From Drosophila pseudoobscura (taxonomy: Eukaryota > Arthropoda > Insecta > Diptera > Drosophilidae): DNA of 64,000 nucleotides. The notes under the pieces were generated by a model. The model saw only the letters and a list, made by a program, of their open reading frames with translations, was not told the origin of the DNA and searched no databases. Shown piece after piece: positions 57,008-64,000 of this stretch (position 1 is its first letter; each line of letters begins with the position of its first letter). The position numbers and the translations under genes were made by a program. Location: contig NC_046680.1 in NCBI RefSeq assembly GCF_009870125.1, positions 9,548,001 to 9,612,000 of the forward strand, written 5' to 3'.

Positions 57008-57155
57008 AGAAAACCCAATCAAGAAGAGAATTCTATTTGAATTGTTCTTTTTTTCCAGAAAACCCCATTAGAGGGTATCTTGTAGAGTCGTGAGCATACT
57101 TTTTCTTGGTTTCTTTGCACAAAACCCAATCAGAGGGTATCTTGTAGTCGTAATC
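57008..57155. repeat. AAAACCC...AGAGGGTATCTTGTAG repeat, three copies
   Basis: AGAAAACCCAATCA at 57008, AGAAAACCCCATTAGAGGGT at 57057 and AAAACCCAATCAGAGGGTAT at 57120. The last two continue ATCTTGTAG. They are probably pieces of the same dispersed element seen elsewhere in the window. Confidence 0.6.
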
Positions 57156-59610
57156 GTTCCTTTTACATTGTTTTTTGCTGCATCTTTTGTTTGTTGTTTG
57201 CTGTGTGTGTGTGTATGTTTTTAGTGTTTGTTGTCTCTGTTGTATTATTGTTATAAGCCGCTAATTTTGTTTAATTATGGATCTTTTTGATTGTCATTCC
57301 CCGTATCGTCGGATGGGGGATGGGTGGGGGGGCCGGCCCCAAAGAATCGCCAAGAATTCACCTCTAACTTCGCCTCCGCCTCTGCCTCTGCCGCTGATGT
57401 CATAATGTGAAGTCATGTCAGAGACAAAGAGAGAGAGAGAGAGAGACAGCTTGCAAACGTGTAGGGTAGAGCTACAGTGCGTTTCGATCATATAGAGATA
57501 TGTACATCTGTCTGGGAATTTAGTTTGAGTAGGGTTCGGGGTCTTTTAATGATGGTTTGACATATTTCTTTGTATTAATTTTAGAAGCATAATTCCTAGA
57601 AGGTTTTTCCCCACCTAAATCCTGTAATTCCCCTTTAAAAATTCCATCTTTGTAGATAAGTTTTCAATAATTTCCCATTAAATTTTGTCTTTTAGTTGCA
57701 ACTTTTCGAATACCATTTTTGAAAGCTAATTGCACTTACACTTTAGTACCGCACTGTCTTTGTTTCTTGCTTCTTGTTTTGGAAACCGCCTGCCAAATGC
57801 TGCAACAACACTGAGCGAAACCGAAAGATACATATGTATCTGAGTATGGCTGGGCGCTGAACAAGGGAAATTGAAAATTTTGGAAAATCTTTTTGCAGCT
57901 GCAGTTGAGTTTCGATTGTATTCAAATATACGAGACATGAATTATTATTTTTGTGGGCACACAGGCCCCCCTCCCCCTAGTTTGTGGCGTGGCCTTGTTG
58001 CTAATAACCTCAATATGAGATCTACTGCCCCCCCCCACACCCCACTCCCCCTCCACTTGGCCATCTTTGTTGGTAGCCTCTCCGCCAGGGTAAAAGTCTT
58101 CGGGGGGTTCTCATGTTTCTCGAAGAGTTTTCCCTTTTCGGTTTCACTTTTCACAGCAGTTCCGTTCTCAGAGGCAAATGCATGACGAGCCCCAGAGAGG
58201 AGGGCGAAAGGGGGAGGGGGAGGGGGGTGGTAGTGTGAAATATTAACCACCTGCAGAGCTCATGAGGCCTGCTAATAATTAGAGTAAAAATCTGCTTGAA
58301 AGGCTCCAGCGAGCAAGGGAAAGTGCGGCCCAAACAGAAGGCCGTGCAAGAGGGCCAGAGGGGGTGGGGTGGGGTGGGATGCGTGCCATAACTGTAAAGA
58401 GATAAATGCAAACAAATTGATGATCCGGCAGCGAGCAGGCAAATTACTAACAATTTCAGCCAGAGAACCGTTCAAGAGGAGCCACAATGGAACGAAACGA
58501 GATCGAAGCTGGAGCCCGGCCAGAAATACCCACCGTTCGAGGGTAGGCCGCGGCCCAGGCGGACATCCAACTATCGGCATTTCCGCGACCATCTATGCCA
58601 GCCAGCCAGCCAACTATCCAGCCATCTAGCCATCTAGCCATCTAGCCTTATGGCTAACTATCTGGCTGGCCCCCGTATCTATCAGCTACAAATTGTATCG
58701 AGTGCAATGCATAGAATTTATTGCTTCCTGCTCGCTCGCTCGCTCGAATGCCAAAAAGCAGCAGCAGCTGCTCAAGTTGGGAGGGGGATTAGGGGGGGGG
58801 GGGGAGGGGCCTGTGGCAGCTTGGACTTGGCAATTATGCCATTTGACATAATTCATAACTGCTGCAGTGGCAACAACATCAGTTAGCTGCCACTGCCGCC
58901 GCAGCAACCAGTTTTGGTTGCAACTTTGATTCCAGATGCCTTTTGTTATCATCAATTTATGCGAACGAAAGTTGTCGTCGTCGTCGTCGACGTCGCTGGG
59001 ACCCGGTAACGAGGCAACCAGGACCGGGAGTCCACTAGGAAGCTCTTCCTCCGGCTGACCAGGTTGCATGCCGCACAGCCACAGCTATTCTCCTGGGAAT
59101 CAGGTTAACTTCTCCGCCGCCGCTGCCGCTGCCGCTCCTCCGCTTCTTAATAAATTGACAAAAGTTTGTCATATGCATTGTTGCCCCCCCCCCCCTTTTA
59201 GACCCCCGCGGATCTGGCCTATTTACCGGCTTCGAGTGGGTGGGCGGCTGCAAGCTGCAGCCATGCCACTTTTGATGAACTTTTGTGGCAACTGTGAAAA
59301 TGCTTTCCGTTTTCCCCAATATTTTTCACCCCATTTTTTCTCCGTCTGCTTTGCCCTTTAGCCTGGCAGCAGCTACTTGTTGGTATATTTGGGTATTTGG
59401 GTTAGACAGTGGCCGACATAAGTATCAGCACAACAAAGGAACAAAGGAGTACATCAGTGGGCGCGATTTTAGAGGCGAAAGGAAAAATGCAGGGAAAAAT
59501 ATATATTGAATAAATATTCCCTTAAAGATGTGTCTTTCAGATAAAACATAGAGGTATAATGCATCCAAAAATCACTCTAAATAGCAGAAAAGAAGTACCA
59601 TGGAAGGTAC
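57156..59610. other. Non-coding desert, sixth part
   Basis: No gene is supported. It has G runs (58792-58804), a C run (59184-59195), GCCAGCCAGCC/ATCTAGCC repeats (58600-58650) and a CGT trinucleotide run (about 58974-58992). Confidence 0.5.
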
Positions 59611-60330
59611 CAGATGGAACGTCCTTCTTCAGTAAAAACTTCTCATTCTTCAGGGAGTTTTTATATCCAGATTTGCCTTGGTGTTTCGAACAGCATTTGA
59701 TTTTCTCTAAATCCTAAAAAAGAAAGACCATTTTCCTTTCGAAATAGAATCCGAGATGGAACGTCCTTCTTCAGTAGAAACTTCTCATTCTTTAAGGAGT
59801 TTTTATACCCAGATTTATCAAAGAAAAGAGTCTTCAAAAGCGATTTCCCTTAGGGTTTCGAACTGCTTCTGATTTCCCATGAGATTTCGAACAGCATTTA
59901 ATTTTCTCTAAATCCTAGAGAAGAAGTACCATTTTCCTTTCGAAATAGAATCCGAGATGGAACGTTCTCATTTTTTAAAGAATTTTATTTGTAGATTTTT
60001 TGGATCAAAAGCAAACATTTCACATGTCATAGAAAAGGCAATTTTCTTCTCTAAATCGGGGAAAACAAGTACCATTTTCCTTTCAAAATAGAATCAGTAG
60101 AAACGTCTCATTCTTTAAGGAGTTTTTATATCCAGATTTATCATAGAAAAGAGTCTTCAAAGGCGATTTCCCTTGGGGTTTCGAAGTGCTTTTAATCCTA
60201 GAAAAAATTGACTATTTTCCTTTCGAAATAGAAACCTAGAATAAACGTCCTTCTACTCATGCTTTAATGACTTTTTATTTCCAGCTTTTCCCCTTATAAC
60301 ATGGAAAAGTTTCTTCAAAGGCGATTTGCC
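59611..60330. repeat. Diverged tandem repeat, about five units of 140-200 bp
   Basis: AGATGGAACGTCCTTCTTCA recurs at 59612 and 59754, with decayed forms at about 59955, 60100 and 60240. Each unit also carries TTTAAGGAGTTTTTATATCC, CGATTTCCCTT, GTTTCGAA and TTTTCCTTTCGAAATAGAA in the same order. There is no open frame. It is a local satellite-like array. Confidence 0.85.
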
Positions 60331-62402
60331 AATTTTCCACACTTTGCCTTACTGTTGCGACCGGCACTGTAGTGTCAAGCGTGATGGAAATATTATTTCA
60401 TTCTTTTGATTATTGCATCTTTGATAAAGTTTGTACAAGTACCCGTACTTGCAGTCCTGTCCGGAATTGCTTTCCGCTTCTTTGCAAAGTTTTTTTTTTT
60501 TTCGCTTTCATCTGCAGTTCTTTGCCATCGGTCGGGCTCCATTTCATTTCTTTGTTTAGTCTGCCGGCTTTCATATTCTGAATTGAAACTTGGACTCAAA
60601 GAACATTTGAAAATTGTTTGCCACTGGGGGGCATGCAACACCCCCCCCCCCTCTTTGCTGATTGTGTGTGTGCGAGAAGAATTTAATTAAAGTAAACTCG
60701 AAAGAGCCACCGGTGGGGGATGTTATTTACCCCCAAAATAGAACTCGACAGTGCAGCAGATGCATGCCACAAAAGAAAACTTGGGGGAGCTCCAGGTGTA
60801 ATTACCTGTGCGCAAACTTTTCGCAGTCAATGTGCATATTTACTCCCGTATTTCGGATGCTTTTTGCATGCAACATGCGGCAGTGGGGCAGCCCCCTTTC
60901 GGTTGTTCTAGTTGTTTATGCATTTTTCACATATTTATGCTCTGATGCCGCATGCCACATGCCGCATGCCGCATGCTCAGCAAAATGTGGCACAGGGGCA
61001 GAATATATATGGACTAAAAGTTTGCCAGCAAGAATTTTCACTTTTCATTGCATGCCACATGCAACAATCGCTGCAAGGGAACCTTGCTATTGTTATTGTT
61101 GATTATTGTTATTTGTCAATGATTTAATTCCGATTGCAGCTGATTGACAGACACTCGAAAGACTCTGCCACACGAGACCCGTTCAAGGTTGCAAGTAAAC
61201 ACAATTGCCCCCGCGCCCCCCCGTCGCCGCCGCCGCATTGATTGACTATGAAAATCGCTTGCAACACTTGAGAGACACAAAAATTGCACTTTACATGCAT
61301 GGCCGCAAAACTAATTACCAACTGAAAGTGTCAGGCTGGTGGCTCTCTGCGTTTCTGCTGCAACACTCAGTGCCCTCTCGGTTCAAGTGGCAGGTTGCAA
61401 AAAGTTTGCCTGCCACAAAGCCAGCAGCCGTAGACCCCCACAGAAAACACACTCGTATAACGTATACGTAACTTTAAGAACAGCAGAAAACATGAGCAAT
61501 TTACAAAAACGAGTGGCAGAGGCAGCAGGCAGCTTCGATTCGACGTAGGTTCTACCCTGGATGGCACATCGACTGGGGATATAGGGCTTCAGGGCAGTTC
61601 AAGCCCCTGAAACTAAGGCCACTCGACTGATTTCGGTTCTAAATATCTCTTTCCAGGCCCTACGATATGTATTTCGTGTTGGGGTTTGCTCTATTTGCTT
61701 ATTTTTTAAGGAGCTTTTTCCTACGTTAGATGTTTTATTCCTATGGCAGTTTTTACTGCAGTTTAATCGGAGATCCACTAGCCTCTTCTTTGCCCAAATT
61801 CAATTCCAGCAAATGGCTTTATCAGCGCGTTGCTTTATGCTGCCAAGAAGAGCACTTTATGGCCAAGAAGAGGCTGCGCTTCGCCTCGGTTTCCTTCCCC
61901 CGGAGAAATATACAAAAAAAAAAAAACCAAAAAGTAACCCCACAAAAGAAAATAAAACCAATTTTTCTATTTGGGGTTCAGTTTTTTTTCGTTGTTGCTG
62001 TTGAAAAATGGCTGCAACATAAAAATTGACCTCAGCGACAAAAGGCGGCCAAACGACGATGGCAACGGCAACGGCAACTTTAGGAAGCAAATGCAACATT
62101 CAAAAGAATGAGGAGGGGGGAGGGGGCAGGGGCTCGGGGCAACACACACTCAAAAGTGGAGCAGCAATTGCAAACTGGCCCCCAAGACCAGAGCAGCAGC
62201 AACAAATGCGATCAACGGCCAGCACAGGGGAGGAGGGAGGGCGTAGGGGAAGAGACTGTGGGGCATGGGGCATGCGAGACAGAGAGAGAGAGAGCGACGA
62301 GCGACGAGCGTCGTCGTGTCTTTGGTGGGCAGACAAATTACAGTAGCCAGATTTTCTCGTCTTCAATGTTGTTTTGCATTTTGCACTCGAGCCACGCCTA
62401 AT
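60331..62402. other. Non-coding desert, seventh part
   Basis: No gene is supported. It has a C run (60641-60651), GCATGCCACATGCC repeats at about 60948-60976 and GA-rich DNA at 62278-62292. Confidence 0.5.
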
Positions 62403-62961
62403 GCCGCCCACAACGCCTGTTGTTGTTATTGTTGTTGTTGTAGCTTTTGTTGTTGTTGTTGTGGCAGTATTTGTGGCTGTTGTTGAGGCAGTATTTGTGG
62501 CTGTTGTTGCTGTTGTTGTTGTATCTTTTGTTGTTGTTGTGGTAGTATTTGAGGCTGTTGTTGGTGTTGTTGTTGTTATAGCAGTATTTGTGGCTGTTGT
62601 TGTTGTTGTTGTTGTTGTTGTGGCAGTATTTGTGGCTGTTGTTGCTGTTGTTGTTTCAGTATTTGCGGCTGTTGTTGGGGCAGTATTTGTGGCTGTTGTT
62701 GCTGTTGTTATTTCAGTATTTACGGCTGTTGTTGTTGTATCTTTTGTTGTTGTTGTGGTAGTATTTGAGGCTGTTGTTGGTGTTGTTGTTGTTATAGCAG
62801 TATTTGTGGCTGTTGTTGTTGTTGTTATTGTTGTGGCAGTACTTGCGGTTGCTGTTGTTGTTTCTTTTGTATTTCACTGTCTGTTGTTGTTGTTCTTGTT
62901 GAACATTTTGTAGTTTTAGAGGCTTTTGTTGTTGTTGTTGTTGAAGTTTCTGCTGTTGTTG
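62403..62961. repeat. GTT-based higher-order repeat, 216-bp period
   Basis: Imperfect GTT/GCT triplets are interrupted by GGCAGTATTTGTGGCTGTTG phrases. A stretch of about 95 bp starting at 62521 recurs nearly unchanged at 62737, exactly 216 bp (72 triplets) on. Because the unit is a multiple of three, one frame on each strand stays open for hundreds of bases: Val-rich on plus, Thr-rich on minus. This is expected of the repeat and no protein is claimed. Confidence 0.88.
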
Positions 62962-63407
62962 TTGCTTCTACAACACGCGCCGAGCATGTTTTTCGCTTTT
63001 TTTCTTCTTCCTCTTCTGTTTTTTGTGCTCATGTCTGTAGTTTATATGGTTTTTTTTTCTAATGCTCTCAAGAATGTGGTTTACTTTTTGGATGAGTTAA
63101 CAAGCTCTGGCCGCACTACATGTGTGCCGCTTGTGGCTTGTACTTGTAGCTGTTGTTGGTCTTGTTGTTGTTGTTGTTGTAGCTTTGGTTGTGTGCTCTT
63201 GCAAGTCGCATTCTGGTTGCCACAAATTTGTCATAGAAAGTGTTTGTGCACCAAACAGCCCGTACATCAGATTCAAGTGATAATTAAAGTCAAAACATGT
63301 GACGTGACTGAATGCTGTTGAAATACGAGAGGCCGAATTTTTGTTTACTGTTTGCTGTTTGATTTACTAACCATATATTTCCCTGTTCTCACCCTGTCTC
63401 ATTACAG
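62962..63407. other. Flank of the GTT repeat and putative intron end
   Basis: T-rich DNA and further GTT triplets, ending in a strong polypyrimidine-AG acceptor at about 63378-63407. Confidence 0.45.
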
Positions 63408-63462
63408 AAAGAGCTTCCGAATTGCTTTTGCCATAGCGACTTGCGACGAGGTGTTTGTTCTG
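63408..63462 (+). CDS. Putative isolated coding exon of a long gene extending right
   Basis: A strong acceptor (CCCTGTCTCATTACAG) and donor (GTGAGT) flank 55 bp. One frame reads SFRIAFAIATCDEVFVL and another KELPNCFCHSDLRRGVCS, both open. The splice signals are much better than anything else in the desert. It is probably an internal exon of a plus-strand gene whose first exon lies far to the left and the rest beyond the window. The family is unknown. Confidence 0.42.
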
Positions 63463-64000
63463 GTGAGTTCCTGCATATTCCAACAGGAGTTTCAGTAGTT
63501 CTTTGAGCGACTCAAACGTTATCTTGTGGCCTAACCACCAATCAATTTGCAGAGTCCTCTTGCTCCTGCTCCGCTCCTGAAGCCTCTCAGTCGGTGTTGA
63601 GTGCGTTGGTCTAACGGCAAACTCTCGGACAGATTTTATTTATGTCTGCACTGCGGGCCCATATGTTAATGAGGCCTAGATTATCAGCCATATTCCAGCG
63701 CTCACTTTTATTGGCTTCTTGTCAGGCCATTAGCCATTTGCCGGTGGAGAAGGAAGCCCGATTCGAATTCAAGTTGACTCATAAGATGGCATTAGCTTGA
63801 TTATTGAGCGACTCTTGAGCGACTCTTTTTAATACGCACTCGATGCTGGGGCGCTCTGCCACACGATGGGTTTTTCACCGATGCGTTGCCGAGGAGAAGG
63901 TCTCTAGGTATGTGCCTTCCCGGCCATTAAATGTGTGGTGTTTGAGCTGGTTTATTAAGGCGTGGCCTTATTTCCCGCTGACGTCTGCGGACGGGCCCAC
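63463..64000. other. Putative intron to the window edge
   Basis: No further exon or RNA gene is recognised in the last 538 bp. Confidence 0.45.

Noticed and set aside
62374-62913. 180-codon Val-rich open frame on the plus strand
   Set aside because: It is a by-product of GTT triplets with a repeat period divisible by three; the opposite strand is equally open. There is no start context or domain.
63595-63640. tRNA-like GCGTTGGTCTAACGGCAAAC
   Set aside because: A D-arm-like match only; no anticodon arm, T-arm or acceptor pairing could be built around it.
27151-64000. CRISPR arrays, bacterial operons or phage features
   Set aside because: The DNA is eukaryotic; the repeats are micro- and minisatellites with no spacer architecture.

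Overview
This window is insect nuclear DNA, almost certainly a Drosophila autosomal or neo-sex-linked segment of Muller element C. The evidence is short (50-250 bp) GT-AG introns, TCAGT initiators, Ohler-type and DRE core-promoter motifs, and genes whose relatives sit on D. melanogaster 2R: an ACK-family kinase, tripeptidyl-peptidase II, the CCDC130 homolog, the juvenile hormone epoxide hydrolase (JHEH) cluster and the diptericin cluster. Long poly-G runs, obscura-type gene spacing and a duplicated DptA suggest the obscura group, but the species cannot be fixed from the sequence alone. No TE-driven decay is seen in the main genes.

Layout. (1) 1-5435, minus: the 5' part of an ACK-like non-receptor tyrosine kinase, running off the left edge. 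(2) 5709-10608, minus: a complete 11-exon TppII. (3) 10.6-12.4 kb: a junction with an imperfect direct repeat, a dead copy of the complex I MWFE subunit gene, and a second small-membrane-protein relic. It joins genes that, as I recall the D. melanogaster map, lie far apart (49F versus 55F). (4) 12433-14284: the CCDC130/YJU2B splicing factor homolog (+) and a divergent EB1-family gene (-), tail to tail. (5) 14625-20900, minus: three tandem JHEH genes. (6) 21.8-27.2 kb: an immune cluster with two nearly identical DptA genes and DptB, all on +. Three small putative secreted-peptide genes lie between and beside them; two have a short intron and can only be found by splicing by eye.

(7) 27.2-64 kb is a gene desert rich in simple repeats, poly-G runs, minisatellites and old transposon fragments. 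Inside it I support one intronless gene (53670-54227, a tail-anchored protein of unknown function) and one isolated internal exon near the right end (63408-63462). The desert is therefore probably intron or upstream control DNA of a long plus-strand gene that continues to the right.

How the genes relate: JHEH enzymes inactivate juvenile hormone and detoxify epoxides. Diptericins are IMD/Relish-induced antibacterial peptides; their promoters show kB-like, TATA and TCAGT elements. The most interesting result is the alternating order DptA1(+), peptide P1(-), DptA2(+), peptide P3(+), DptB(+), peptide P2(-). P1 and DptA2 are divergent and share about 550 bp of control DNA, which suggests an extended, partly unrecognised immune-peptide locus.
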